This document shows, piece after piece, positions 25,973 to 34,671 of a stretch of DNA of 64,000 nucleotides. The stretch covers positions 1-64,000 of the forward strand of contig CAXXNY010000022.1 of NCBI GenBank assembly GCA_963674805.2, read 5' to 3'. The notes beneath the pieces are model-generated. The model saw nothing but the letters and a program-made list of their open reading frames with translations, was not told the origin of the DNA and did no database searches. Origin of the DNA: CALMFG01 sp963674805. GTDB taxonomy: Bacteria; Bacillota; Clostridia; Christensenellales; CALMFG01. Each line of letters starts with the position of its first letter. Within the stretch, counting starts at the first letter, position 1. The translations under genes and the position numbers were made by a program.

Positions 25973-28572
25973 TATTTAATAATCATTTTTAACAGCTTCA
26001 GCTTTTTCTTACACGGCGCATACCGGATCGGCACATCAAACAGGAAGTTCTGTTTTAAGACGCTCTTCGCATGAGAAAACGTCTCAAAGCCTTTATCCGC
26101 ATGGTAGGAACCCATGCCGCTTGCGCCGATACCGCCGAACGGCAGGTCGTCGTTTGCCAGATGCATGACGGTGTCGTTGACACATCCGCCGCCAAAGTGA
26201 ATCTCGGCGATAACCCTTTGCTCAAACGCTTTATCCCGCGTAAACAGATATAATGCCAGCGGTTTTTCATATTGGCGTATAATGCCGATGGTTTCGTTCA
26301 TATCCTTTACCGATATAATCGGCAGAATCGGCCCGAAGATTTCGTTTTGCATCACATCAGAATCCAGCGCCGGGTCATCCAAGAAGGTCAGCTCTATCTT
26401 CTGTTTGCGTTTATTTGAGCCGCCGCCGTAAAGCACGGTCTGTCCTTTTATCAGTCCGGTCAGCCGTTCAAACGCCTGAGGACGGATAATCTTGCCGAAG
26501 TCATCCGAGTCAATTGTCTTTTCTCCGAAGAACTGTGCCTTCGCCGCAATCATCGCCTTAACCAGTTCATCCTTCACATCCGCATGCACCAGCACATAAT
26601 CCGGCGCCACACAGGTCTGTCCGGAATTGATCGACTTGCCCCAAACGATGCGCTTCGCCGCTTTTACGATGTCTGCATTTTTATCGACGATACAGGGGCT
26701 CTTGCCGCCGAGTTCCAATGTCACCGGCGTCAGTTTCTCCGCCGCAGACTGCATGACGATGCGTCCGACCGCTGTGCTGCCCGTAAAGAAGACATGGTCA
26801 AACTTTTGTTCTAAAAGGATCGCGTTAATTTCGCGGTTGCCCTGAAATACGCTGATATAAGCCGGGTCAAAGGTTTCAGATATCATATCCTCAATCACCT
26901 GCGATGTGTTTTGGGAATAAGACGACGGCTTAACCGTGACGCAGTTGCCCGCCGCAATCGCCGCTACTAAAGGCGACATTGCCAGCATAAAGGGATAGTT
27001 CCAGGGTGACATCACCAGTACCACGCCCTTGGGCTGCTGATAAATTTTTGACACCCCGCCGAAACTGGCAATCGGTGTCGGCACCCGTTTGGTTCTCATC
27101 CACTTTTTTAAGTGCTTGACCGCATGATTGATTTCCGAGTATACCAGCGAAGTTTCGGTTGCATACGCTTCAAACGCCGACTTACCCAAATCCGCTTTCA
27201 GCGCCTCGGCTATCCGGTTTTCATATGTCTGGATTGCCTGCTTTAAGCGTTTAAGGTTTGTTTTTCTTGCTTTATATGACAGTGTTGCGTTGCTTTCAAA
27301 ATAGGCGTATTGTTTATTGACCGTTTCAATTATGCGTTCTTTCAGCATCTCATTGCTCTCCTTTTCCGGTTTCTGACAAGGCGGCCGTAAGGTATTGATA
27401 AAACCCATCAGCTCTTTTTTAAACATCACGTACGGAACAGGATATGTCTTGTTCGCTTCCCCTATCGCACGTTTCGCAATCAGCGGGATATCCACCCGCC
27501 GTATTTCAGAGATATATTTAGGAATCAATAATTTCTCATTTATCGCCTCTATGCGCCTGATAAAGTCTTCGGCGATTTCACGGTCCGGCTTTTTCCAGTC
27601 CGCAAGCCCCGCCTTTTTGCTTAAATCCGCAAGCTTTTTATCGATCGCATCAATGGACTTCCACAGCACATGCGGCAACACCATGGCATTCGCGAGCCCA
27701 TGGGGTACGCCGTAAAGCTCGCTTAACCGGTGTGCGATACCGTGGACATAGCCGACACCCGCCGTGCGGAATGCATAACCGCCGTATGCCGCGCCAATCG
27801 CCATCTCATGACGGGCTTCGATATCATCACCCTTTTTATAGGCCTTTTCTAAATAAGCGAATATCTTTTTAACGGCTTTCACCGCATACGTATCGGTCTC
27901 TTTAAATTTCCAGTTACCGACAAACGCTTCCACTGCATGCGTCAGCGCATCCAGTCCGGTCGCCGCCGTGATTGTCTTCGGCAGTCCGGTCATCAGTTTG
28001 GCATCCAGTACCGCAACATCCGGCGCCAGTTTAGGGTCGGTGATCGCCATCTTCTTATGCCGCGCCGCGTCAGTAATTACCGCGGAGATCGTAACCTCCG
28101 ATCCTGTGCCAGCGGTCGTTGGGACGGCATACAGCCGCGCCATCTTAGCGATCATCGGAATCATCAGATCATAGCGTTTGACCGGCTTGCCGGATAGCGC
28201 TACTACCCCTGCCATCTTGGCGCAATCAATCACCGATCCGCCGCCAAACGCGACGATAGCCTCACATTGGTTATCGAGATAGAGCCGTTTGGCCGCCTCA
28301 ATATTCTCTATCGTCGGATTCTGCACGACGCCGTCAAAGATTGTATAGTCAATCCCGCTTGCTTTTAGCCCGTCTAGCATCGCATCCGGCAGGCCCAATT
28401 GGGTCAGTACCTTGTCCGTAATGACCAGAACACGCGAAATCCCGTCGCCTTTAATGAGCTCACCTATGCCGGATGACGCACCTGGCTCATGAATGATACG
28501 CGTCTCTTTTATTTTAAATGTGGATACATAAAGTCTCAAAAACTGCTGATAAATCTTTAAAATAAATTTCAT
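25972..28572 (-). CDS. Iron-type alcohol dehydrogenase fused to aldehyde dehydrogenase (ADH-ALDH order)
   Basis: The 866 residues join two enzymes. Residues 1 to about 400 are a group III (iron-containing) alcohol dehydrogenase: VAFGGGSVIDCAKMAGV (nucleotide loop), PTTAGTGSEVT, GLDALTHAVEAF and GVPHGLANAMVLPH with metal ligands. Residues 409-866 are a complete aldehyde dehydrogenase of the fatty-aldehyde/YwdH type: MSPWNYPFMLA, FTGSTAVGRIVM, LELGGKSPCI, SGQTCVAPDYVL with the catalytic Cys, and NEIFGPILPI. It forms acids, not acyl-CoA. The order is the reverse of AdhE. At the junction a near-perfect ribosome site (AAGGAG) precedes an in-frame ATG at 27348, suggesting a recent fusion of two genes. 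The product could couple aldehyde oxidation and reduction. Confidence 0.92.
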   Translation of the reverse strand: MKFILKIYQQFLRLYVSTFKIKETRIIHEPGASSGIGELIKGDGISRVLVITDKVLTQLGLPDAMLDGLKASGIDYTIFDGVVQNPTIENIEAAKRLYLDNQCEAIVAFGGGSVIDCAKMAGVVALSGKPVKRYDLMIPMIAKMARLYAVPTTAGTGSEVTISAVITDAARHKKMAITDPKLAPDVAVLDAKLMTGLPKTITAATGLDALTHAVEAFVGNWKFKETDTYAVKAVKKIFAYLEKAYKKGDDIEARHEMAIGAAYGGYAFRTAGVGYVHGIAHRLSELYGVPHGLANAMVLPHVLWKSIDAIDKKLADLSKKAGLADWKKPDREIAEDFIRRIEAINEKLLIPKYISEIRRVDIPLIAKRAIGEANKTYPVPYVMFKKELMGFINTLRPPCQKPEKESNEMLKERIIETVNKQYAYFESNATLSYKARKTNLKRLKQAIQTYENRIAEALKADLGKSAFEAYATETSLVYSEINHAVKHLKKWMRTKRVPTPIASFGGVSKIYQQPKGVVLVMSPWNYPFMLAMSPLVAAIAAGNCVTVKPSSYSQNTSQVIEDMISETFDPAYISVFQGNREINAILLEQKFDHVFFTGSTAVGRIVMQSAAEKLTPVTLELGGKSPCIVDKNADIVKAAKRIVWGKSINSGQTCVAPDYVLVHADVKDELVKAMIAAKAQFFGEKTIDSDDFGKIIRPQAFERLTGLIKGQTVLYGGGSNKRKQKIELTFLDDPALDSDVMQNEIFGPILPIISVKDMNETIGIIRQYEKPLALYLFTRDKAFEQRVIAEIHFGGGCVNDTVMHLANDDLPFGGIGASGMGSYHADKGFETFSHAKSVLKQNFLFDVPIRYAPCKKKLKLLKMIIK
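27346..27363 (-). promoter_or_regulatory. Internal ribosome-binding site and ATG at the ADH-ALDH junction
   Basis: On the minus strand AAGGAG lies nine bases before the in-frame ATG at 27348. Initiation there would give a free 458-residue aldehyde dehydrogenase, the usual size for its family. Confidence 0.6.
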
Positions 28573-28629
28573 CTGATGCTCACCTCCTAAATGCCGGTTG
28601 CCATATAGCTAAACACGGCCATTGCAACA

Positions 28630-28658
28630 AGTATATGCCACATATTGGCGTTTCGCAA
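28630..28658 (-). promoter_or_regulatory. Promoter of the ADH-ALDH and S4 protein unit
   Basis: On the minus strand TTGCGA (28653-28658) and TATACT (28630-28635) are separated by 17 bases. They lie about 58 bases before the ADH-ALDH start, which has AGGAGGTGAG upstream. Confidence 0.7.
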
Positions 28659-28671
28659 CCATTAGCGCATA

Positions 28672-28697
28672 TAAAAAGCGCTCCGGTTAAGGAGCGC
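28672..28697 (-). terminator. Intrinsic terminator of the hydrogenase operon
   Basis: GCGCTCC and GGAGCGC form a perfect stem with a six-base loop, followed on the minus strand by TTTTTAT. It lies 13 bases past the hydrogenase stop. Confidence 0.88.
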
Positions 28698-28709
28698 CGT
28701 TTTATTGGT

Positions 28710-30530
28710 TTAATATTTTTCCCGCTGCGTATAGGTCGTATGCAGCAGTTCATGCGACAAGTGGCCGAGCGGGTGCCCGAGGAAGTCTGCATAAATCTTC
28801 GTAATATCAGGATTTTCATGCGATTTTCTGAGTGTCTTGCCTTCGTCTTCCTGATAAATCGCTTTCATGCGTTTTTCTTTCGTGTTTTCTTCCTTCGGTC
28901 TCGGCTGTCCGCCGCCGCTGATGCATCCGCCAGGGCATGCCATCACTTCGATGAAATGATACGGGCTGGTGCCGTCTTTAATCTGGCTTAACAACATCCC
29001 TGCGCCCCGAAGTCCGGATGTAACCGCCACTTTGACCGTTACGCCGTTTAAGAATGCCCATTCGGGTTTCGCGTCTTCGATCGTGAGTGCAGCTTCCTTA
29101 ATCTGATCCAGACCGACAATCGGTGTCACATGCAGGCCTTCAAACGGCAGTTCACGGCCGGTAATCAGTTCATAGACGGTTCTTAACGCCGCTTCCATAA
29201 CGCCCCCGGTGGTGCCGAAGATATCCGCCGCGCCGCTGGATAATCCGAGCGGACTGTCGAACGTTCCGTCTTCCAGTTCGGTGAACGTAATGCCTGCCGA
29301 TTTAATCATCTTTGCCAGTTCGCGTGTGGTCAGCACGGAATCCACATTCGGAACACCATCGTTCATCATTTCGGGCCGCGTGATTTCATACTTTTTGGCA
29401 GTACACGGCATGATGGATACCACATACATATCCTTTGGATCCACACCGATCTTCTCAGCAAAATATGACTTGGCCAGTGCACCCAGCATTGTATGCGGGG
29501 ATTTGCATGACGACAAATGCGCCAGCTGGTCTTTATAATAATGTTCGATATACTTAACCCATCCCGGGCTGCAGCTCGTAATCATAGGCAGAGTGTCGTT
29601 AACGCCCTTATGCAGTCCGAGTTTTTCGATATCCGTTTCTTTGATTGCGCCCTGTTTGAACAGCATCTCCACGATACGGTTTAAGAACTCCGTGCCTTCC
29701 TCCATAATAGTCAGGTCTGCGGTAAAGTTGGTATCGAACACATGGTCAAAGCCCATTTCGCGTAATGCAGCCGCCATCTTTCCGGTAACCAGCGTGCCTG
29801 CCGGATAATCGAATTCTTCTCCCAAAGCCGCTCGAATCGCGGGTGCTGTCTGTACAACCACAGTCTTTGACGGGTCGGCCAGAGCGCGCCATACATCTTC
29901 GGTCGCGTCTTTTTCATAGAGTGCGTTTACCGGGCAGACCACGGTGCATTGGCCGCAGTTACTGCACGAAATCGTGCCGATTGGAATATCAGTGCCGGGG
30001 CTGATTTCGGTTTTGAATCCGCGGTTCTGTGCATTCAGGATACCGAGGCCCTGGATTTCATTACATACTGTGACACAGCGCCTGCACAGAATACACTTGG
30101 AGGTGTCCCGTACGATAGACGGGCTGCTGTCGTCGATACGCTGCTTGGAGCGTTCGCCTTCAAAGCTGCTTTCACCCGCCTGAATAAATTCGCCCACTTC
30201 CTGAAGTTCGCAATGCTGGTTTCTGGCACAGCTTAAGCAGTCCTTCGGATGGTCGGAGAGAATCAGTTCATAGATGACCTTCCGCGCTTCTCTCACGCGT
30301 GCGGTATTGGTTTGAACAACCATACCCTCTCTGACCGGTGTGACGCAGGACGCCATCAGCGACCGTGCGCCTTCGACTTCTACCACACACATTCGACAGG
30401 AACCGATTTTGTGAAGGTCTTCCATATAGCACAGTGTCGGAATATAGATGTCCGCCGCTTTCGCTGCCTCAAGAATCGTTGCCCCTTCCGGCGCGGTGAC
30501 GGTTTTTCCGTTAATATCTAAATTAATCAT
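28710..30530 (-). CDS. hndD: NADH-dependent [FeFe] hydrogenase catalytic subunit (HndD/HydA-like)
   Basis: This 606-residue subunit reduces protons to H2 or oxidises H2. An N-terminal [2Fe-2S] domain (LCYMEDLHKIGSCRMCVVEV) is followed by a His/Cys-ligated [4Fe-4S] segment (DCLSCARNQHCELQEVGEF) and two ferredoxin clusters (CILCRRCVTVCNE, CSNCGQCTVVCP). The H-cluster domain has the three signatures TSCSPGWVKYIEHYY, MPCTAKKYE and MACPGGCISGGGQPR. A small-subunit-like tail ends the chain. The arrangement is that of trimeric, often electron-bifurcating, hydrogenases. It is the last gene of the three-gene operon, 8 bases behind the flavoprotein gene. H-cluster maturases (HydEFG) are not in the window. 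Confidence 0.96.
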   Translation of the reverse strand: MINLDINGKTVTAPEGATILEAAKAADIYIPTLCYMEDLHKIGSCRMCVVEVEGARSLMASCVTPVREGMVVQTNTARVREARKVIYELILSDHPKDCLSCARNQHCELQEVGEFIQAGESSFEGERSKQRIDDSSPSIVRDTSKCILCRRCVTVCNEIQGLGILNAQNRGFKTEISPGTDIPIGTISCSNCGQCTVVCPVNALYEKDATEDVWRALADPSKTVVVQTAPAIRAALGEEFDYPAGTLVTGKMAAALREMGFDHVFDTNFTADLTIMEEGTEFLNRIVEMLFKQGAIKETDIEKLGLHKGVNDTLPMITSCSPGWVKYIEHYYKDQLAHLSSCKSPHTMLGALAKSYFAEKIGVDPKDMYVVSIMPCTAKKYEITRPEMMNDGVPNVDSVLTTRELAKMIKSAGITFTELEDGTFDSPLGLSSGAADIFGTTGGVMEAALRTVYELITGRELPFEGLHVTPIVGLDQIKEAALTIEDAKPEWAFLNGVTVKVAVTSGLRGAGMLLSQIKDGTSPYHFIEVMACPGGCISGGGQPRPKEENTKEKRMKAIYQEDEGKTLRKSHENPDITKIYADFLGHPLGHLSHELLHTTYTQREKY

Positions 30531-30538
30531 AAAATCAC

Positions 30539-33500
30539 CTATCCTTCCCGCCTGTCACAGCGCAGGCAGCGCATCGCTTCGGCGGTAGCGTTGAGTTTAT
30601 GGAATCCCATTGAGACTTCTTCAAAGCTGTGTTTACGCTCTTCAGGATCCATCCACTTCATTTCAAAACGTTCATGTTCTACGAGTTCGGAATCATCAAA
30701 GCTCATCGGAATCTCAATCGGCCGGCCCTTGTTAAGCTCGCCGGTGCCGCCGAGATATTTGTCGATCGATGAAGCCGCTTTCTTTCCGTCTGCAATTGCA
30801 GTGATAACGGCGTCAGGCCCTCTGACCACATCGCCGCCGGCAAATACGCCGTCCATTGTGGTCATCTGGTTATATTTATCCACCACGAAGGTGCCCCAGC
30901 TTGTCAGGTCTACTTCTTTCTTGCTGACAAACGGCAGGTCAGAATACTGGCTGACTGCGGGAATAACCAAATCTACCGGAATATCAATGGTTTCATCGGT
31001 TTCACGCGGCACCTTTCTGCCGCTTGTGTCGAAACCTTTCAGCACCATCTTTGTGCATTTAATATGTGTGACTTTGCCTTTGCCTTCAAAAGACACCGGA
31101 TTGATCAGCGTATGCACGGTGATGCCTTCTTCCACAGCATCTGCGATTTCACGGTTATCCGCGGGCATATCTTCTTCGCTTCTGCGGTAGATGATATGCA
31201 CCTCTTCGGCACCCAAACGCAGTGCAACGCGCGCCGCATCAATCGCGGTGTTTCCGCCGCCGATGACGGCTACCTTGCCTTCGATTTTTTCGATTCTGCC
31301 AAGGTTCGCATCACGCAAAAAGTCCAGTCCGTGGTAAACGCCTTCTTTTTCTTCGCCCTTGATACCCATTTTCTTGGAAATCTGAGTGCCTGTCGCGATA
31401 TAAATGGCGTTGTGTTTTTTCTTTAAATCCTCAAATGTGATGTCCTTGCCGACTTCGGTCTTGGTTTTAATCTTAATGCCCGATTGTTTCAGCGTATCGA
31501 TTTCGCGTTTCAATATCGCTTTGGGCAGCCGGTATTCGGGAATTGCGTAACTCAGCATACCGCCGGGGTGCTCTTCGGATTCATATACCGTCACATCATA
31601 TCCCAGGCGTCCGAGGTAATGCGCACATGTCAGTCCGGACGGGCCGCCGCCGATAATGCCGACCGTTTCATTTTTCTTCTTTAGAATCACATCTTCATAA
31701 GAGTCATCCATCTTCATGGCTTCATCCGCCGCATAGCGTTTTAAGTCCATGATCGCAACCGGATCGTCCAGCTGGGCGCGTCTGCACCGGCTTTCGCACG
31801 GATGCGTACATACGCGGCCGCAAACCGACGGGAACGGGTTTTCCATCCGAATCAGGTTGTATGCATCCTTTATCCGGCCTGCCGCGATTAATGCGATATA
31901 ACCCGGTACATTAACGCCTGCGGGGCACGCATTTTCACACGGTGACAGGAACATGTCGCCGCAGACACCGGCTCTGCAGTATTTATCACGAATATGTTCT
32001 TCATATTCTTCCCTGAAGTATTTAATGGTGCTCAGCACCGGATTCGGCGCCGTCTGGCCGAGGTTGCAAAGCGCCGTATCCTTGATCGCTTTGCCTAAAC
32101 GCTCCAGCTTTTCAATATCGCCTTCTTCTCCCCGGCCGCTGGTGATGCGTTCCAGAATCTCCAGCATGCGCTTGGTGCCCAGCCGGCACGCTACGCATTT
32201 ACCGCAGGATTCATCCTGGACGAATTCCATGAAGTAACGCGCCACGTCCACCATACAGGTATCTTCGTCCATACAAATCAAGCCGCCGGAACCCATAATC
32301 GCACCGAGCTCCACGAGCGAATCATAATCGATTTCAACGTTTAAATGTTCACTGGTCAGGCATCCGCCGGAAGGTCCGCCCGTTTGGGCTGCCTTGAACT
32401 TCTTGCCTTTCGGGATGCCGCCGCCGACATCAAACAGCACTTCGCCGAGCGAAACACCCATCGGCACTTCGACGATACCGGTATTGTTAATATCCCCAGC
32501 CAGCGCGAACACCTTGGTGCCCTTGCTTTTTTCGGTTCCGAACTGGGTGTACCAGTCCGCGCCTTTTAAGATAATGCTGGCGATATTCCCCAGTGTTTCC
32601 ACATTGTTAATGATGGTTGGTTTTTTAAATAAGCCTTCATCGGACGGGAACGGCGGTTTCTGCTTGGGTTCGCCTCTTGCGCCTTCAACAGACGCAATCA
32701 GCGCGGTTTCTTCGCCGCACACAAACGCACCGGCACCGATTCTGATTTCGATGTCAAAGTTAAATCCTTTGCCGAAAATGTTTTTGCCTAATATACCCGC
32801 TTCTCTGGCGTCTTTAATCGCAATTTCCAAGCGCTCAACCGCCAGCGGATATTCGGCACGCACGTAAACGTAACCCTGGTCCGAGCCGATTGCGTATCCG
32901 GCAATCGCCATGCCTTCGATCAGCACATGCGGGTCGCCTTCCAACAGCGAGCGGTCCATAAATGCGCCCGGGTCGCCCTCGTCGGCATTACAGATCACAT
33001 ACTTTTTATCGCCTTCGCTTTTACGCGCCAGTTTCCATTTCAACCCGGTCGGGAATCCCCCGCCGCCTCTGCCGCGCAGGCCCGACTTTGTGACGGTTTC
33101 AATCACTGCTTCCGGTGATCCGCCTTCCAGCACATTATAAAGCGCCAGATATCCGTCGCTCGCGATATATTCTTCGATACTCAGGCAGTCAATGCTGCCG
33201 CAGTTCTTGAGTACGATCTTCTGTTGGTGCTTGAAAAAGTCGATATCTTCCACACATGGAATTGGTTTTTGGGTCTTGTCATCTTTTAAGCAGCATTCTT
33301 CCGCGATTCCGCCGCCGACGATGTGTTTCAGCACGATCGTCTCCATATTTTCGGGTTTTAAGTTGCAGTAAAATACGCCGCCGGGATTGATAATCATAGC
33401 CGGTCCGATGTTACAGGTGCCCATGCAGCCTGTTAATTTTATATCAATCTTCTTGTCAGGTTTTACCTTTTCCAGCGCCGCGTCAAACGCCAGCTTCACC

Positions 33501-33637
33501 GCTTCACAGTCGGATGAAATACATCCGGCCCCGGAGCAAATTAAAACAACATAGTCGAATTTGCTCTGTTTTTCCTGATAGTTTTGCTTGATACCCTTTA
33601 GGGTTTCAAGATCTTTCACCTTTGTCATTTTAGCCAT
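30539..33637 (-). CDS. NuoF/HndC-like hydrogenase flavoprotein fused to GltD/NfnB-like NAD(P) oxidoreductase
   Basis: The 1032 residues carry an N-terminal thioredoxin-like [2Fe-2S] domain (residues 25-110, CSGAGCISSDCE and GCMGTCNIG). The NuoF core follows: GLRGRGGGGFPTGLKW and NADEGDPGAFMDRSLLEGDP for NADH and FMN, and ESCGKCVACRLGTKRML for a [4Fe-4S] cluster. Where HndC normally ends with two ferredoxin clusters, this chain instead continues with cysteine motifs (CENACPAGVNVP, CGRVCTHPCESRC) and a GltD/NfnB-like module with two dinucleotide folds (VGIIGGGPSGLTCAHYL and VAVIGGGNTAIDAARVAL). It may add an NAD(P)H site or second bifurcation centre to the hydrogenase. The ATG lies 11 bases behind the NuoE-like gene. 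Confidence 0.92.
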   Translation of the reverse strand: MAKMTKVKDLETLKGIKQNYQEKQSKFDYVVLICSGAGCISSDCEAVKLAFDAALEKVKPDKKIDIKLTGCMGTCNIGPAMIINPGGVFYCNLKPENMETIVLKHIVGGGIAEECCLKDDKTQKPIPCVEDIDFFKHQQKIVLKNCGSIDCLSIEEYIASDGYLALYNVLEGGSPEAVIETVTKSGLRGRGGGGFPTGLKWKLARKSEGDKKYVICNADEGDPGAFMDRSLLEGDPHVLIEGMAIAGYAIGSDQGYVYVRAEYPLAVERLEIAIKDAREAGILGKNIFGKGFNFDIEIRIGAGAFVCGEETALIASVEGARGEPKQKPPFPSDEGLFKKPTIINNVETLGNIASIILKGADWYTQFGTEKSKGTKVFALAGDINNTGIVEVPMGVSLGEVLFDVGGGIPKGKKFKAAQTGGPSGGCLTSEHLNVEIDYDSLVELGAIMGSGGLICMDEDTCMVDVARYFMEFVQDESCGKCVACRLGTKRMLEILERITSGRGEEGDIEKLERLGKAIKDTALCNLGQTAPNPVLSTIKYFREEYEEHIRDKYCRAGVCGDMFLSPCENACPAGVNVPGYIALIAAGRIKDAYNLIRMENPFPSVCGRVCTHPCESRCRRAQLDDPVAIMDLKRYAADEAMKMDDSYEDVILKKKNETVGIIGGGPSGLTCAHYLGRLGYDVTVYESEEHPGGMLSYAIPEYRLPKAILKREIDTLKQSGIKIKTKTEVGKDITFEDLKKKHNAIYIATGTQISKKMGIKGEEKEGVYHGLDFLRDANLGRIEKIEGKVAVIGGGNTAIDAARVALRLGAEEVHIIYRRSEEDMPADNREIADAVEEGITVHTLINPVSFEGKGKVTHIKCTKMVLKGFDTSGRKVPRETDETIDIPVDLVIPAVSQYSDLPFVSKKEVDLTSWGTFVVDKYNQMTTMDGVFAGGDVVRGPDAVITAIADGKKAASSIDKYLGGTGELNKGRPIEIPMSFDDSELVEHERFEMKWMDPEERKHSFEEVSMGFHKLNATAEAMRCLRCDRREG

Positions 33638-33648
33638 ACCGTCACCGC

Positions 33649-34149
33649 CTACTCATACTGGCCAAGAATCTGGGCCAGTTTGTTCGGATTCACACGCTTA
33701 TACACTTTGTCGTCAATACTGATGGCCGGCGCAAGTCCGCATGCACCGATGCACCGCATCACCTGAAGCGAAAAGTTCATGTCTTTTGTGGTCTCCCCAA
33801 CCTCAACATCCAACAGGGATTTGATCTTGTCCACCACTTTTTTCCCGCCCCTGACATAGCATGCCGTGCCAAGGCAAACCTTGATTGTGTGCCTTCCTTT
33901 CGGCTGGGTCGAGAACAAAGAGTAGAATGTGACCACCCCTTTGACCTTTGACATGGGCAAATCCATCTCTTTTGAGATGAAATCCAGTACATTTTCGGGC
34001 AAATAGCCGAAAATAGCCTGTGCCATGTGCAGGATTTGAATTAAGTTGCTTTCTTTTCGGTCGTAGTCTTCGATTGTACGTTTCAACAGCGAGAACTGTT
34101 CGGTTTCACTGAGCCGTTCGCACTCTTGATGCGTCGCTAAGTCTGCCAT
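33649..34149 (-). CDS. hndA: NuoE/HndA-like [2Fe-2S] subunit of the hydrogenase
   Basis: This 166-residue thioredoxin-like [2Fe-2S] subunit completes the trimer. Cluster ligands lie in KVCLGTACYVRGGKKV and RCIGACGLAPAI, with the typical N-terminal helical part (ILHMAQAIFGYLPENVLDFI). The start is ATG 34149, with GGAGG seven bases upstream; a longer frame to 34230 runs into the leader and lacks support. It is the first gene of the operon, behind a leader of about 270 bases and a strong promoter. Electron flow is expected from NADH through this subunit and the NuoF-like partner to the H-cluster subunit. Confidence 0.94.
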   Translation of the reverse strand: MADLATHQECERLSETEQFSLLKRTIEDYDRKESNLIQILHMAQAIFGYLPENVLDFISKEMDLPMSKVKGVVTFYSLFSTQPKGRHTIKVCLGTACYVRGGKKVVDKIKSLLDVEVGETTKDMNFSLQVMRCIGACGLAPAISIDDKVYKRVNPNKLAQILGQYE

Positions 34150-34420
34150 AACTATACCTCCGTTAATATCAATAACATATCGATTACCTTTTGCGATTTC
34201 CCGGAAAATAAAAAACGACGGAACTCCCAATTTCGGGGTACCGGTACGCTACGGACGAAACAGCAAAAGAATAATTTACGTTTATTAAGCGGTAGATTCT
34301 TATGTCTTTCTGTCGAATAACTTATCAGTAAAACTTGTATGCTGAAAGGCACAGACGTGGCTGTATAAGAAATAAATCGGATGTGAAATCATCCTGTGCC
34401 AACATTGTTAAATTATTATC
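34150..34420 (-). other. Long 5' leader of the hydrogenase operon, possible structured RNA
   Basis: About 270 bases separate the predicted transcription start from the hndA ATG, far more than a ribosome site needs. Pairable segments include GGCACAG (minus strand, 34394-34400) with CTGTGCC (34348-34354), and GGATG with CATCC inside that stem. A C/G-rich block near 34220-34255, containing the palindrome GTACCGGTAC, precedes TTTTTT at about 34211-34216 but forms no clean terminator stem that I can draw. I recognise no known riboswitch. Confidence 0.4.
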
Positions 34421-34426
34421 AAAGAA

Positions 34427-34456
34427 ATTATACTAACAGATTCTCTGTGTTGTCAA
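34427..34456 (-). promoter_or_regulatory. Promoter of the hydrogenase operon
   Basis: On the minus strand the consensus -35 TTGACA (34451-34456) and consensus -10 TATAAT (34427-34432) are separated by 18 bases. This is the strongest match to a sigma-A promoter in the window. Confidence 0.82.
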
Positions 34457-34461
34457 TGTTT

Positions 34462-34479
34462 TTGATAAAATTTTATCAA
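34462..34479. promoter_or_regulatory. Perfect palindrome upstream of the hydrogenase promoter, Rex-like operator
   Basis: TTGATAAAATTTTATCAA is an 18-bp perfect palindrome ending five bases from the -35 box. It has the layout of the Rex box (seven-base arms, four-base AT centre; consensus TTGTTAA-N4-TTAACAA), differing at one symmetric position. Rex senses NADH/NAD and controls hydrogenases and alcohol dehydrogenases in clostridia. The assignment is inferred from motif and target. Confidence 0.6.
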
Positions 34480-34617
34480 TCTAGACCAAAAAATTTACAC
34501 AATTCTCAAATAAGTCCCACCTAATCCGCCCCATAATGGCATATGCCATATTGAATAGGATTTATGTCAAAAAAGAAATCATTACTGTTTCGCTTTTTCA
34601 GCTTTTTAGACAACAAA
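34480..34617. other. Intergenic DNA with a second palindrome
   Basis: Between the hydrogenase control region and the export operon terminator I see no gene. A perfect 14-bp palindrome ATGGCATATGCCAT lies at 34536-34549, about 80 bases upstream of the -35 box. It could bind an unknown regulator. Confidence 0.4.
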
Positions 34618-34648
34618 AAAGCGGTATATTTTTTGTTTATACCGCTTT
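34618..34648. terminator. Intrinsic terminator of the MacAB-type operon
   Basis: AAAGCGGTATA and TATACCGCTTT form a perfect 11-bp stem with a 9-base loop. On the minus strand it is followed by TTTGTTG. It lies about 24 bases past the permease stop. Confidence 0.85.
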
Positions 34649-34671
34649 GATATCAGATTTTTTAGTTTGTT

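Noticed and set aside
34462..34479. FNR/CRP box reading of the hydrogenase palindrome
   Set aside because: FNR needs TTGAT-N4-ATCAA. Here eight bases separate the TTGAT and ATCAA half sites, so Rex-like spacing fits better.
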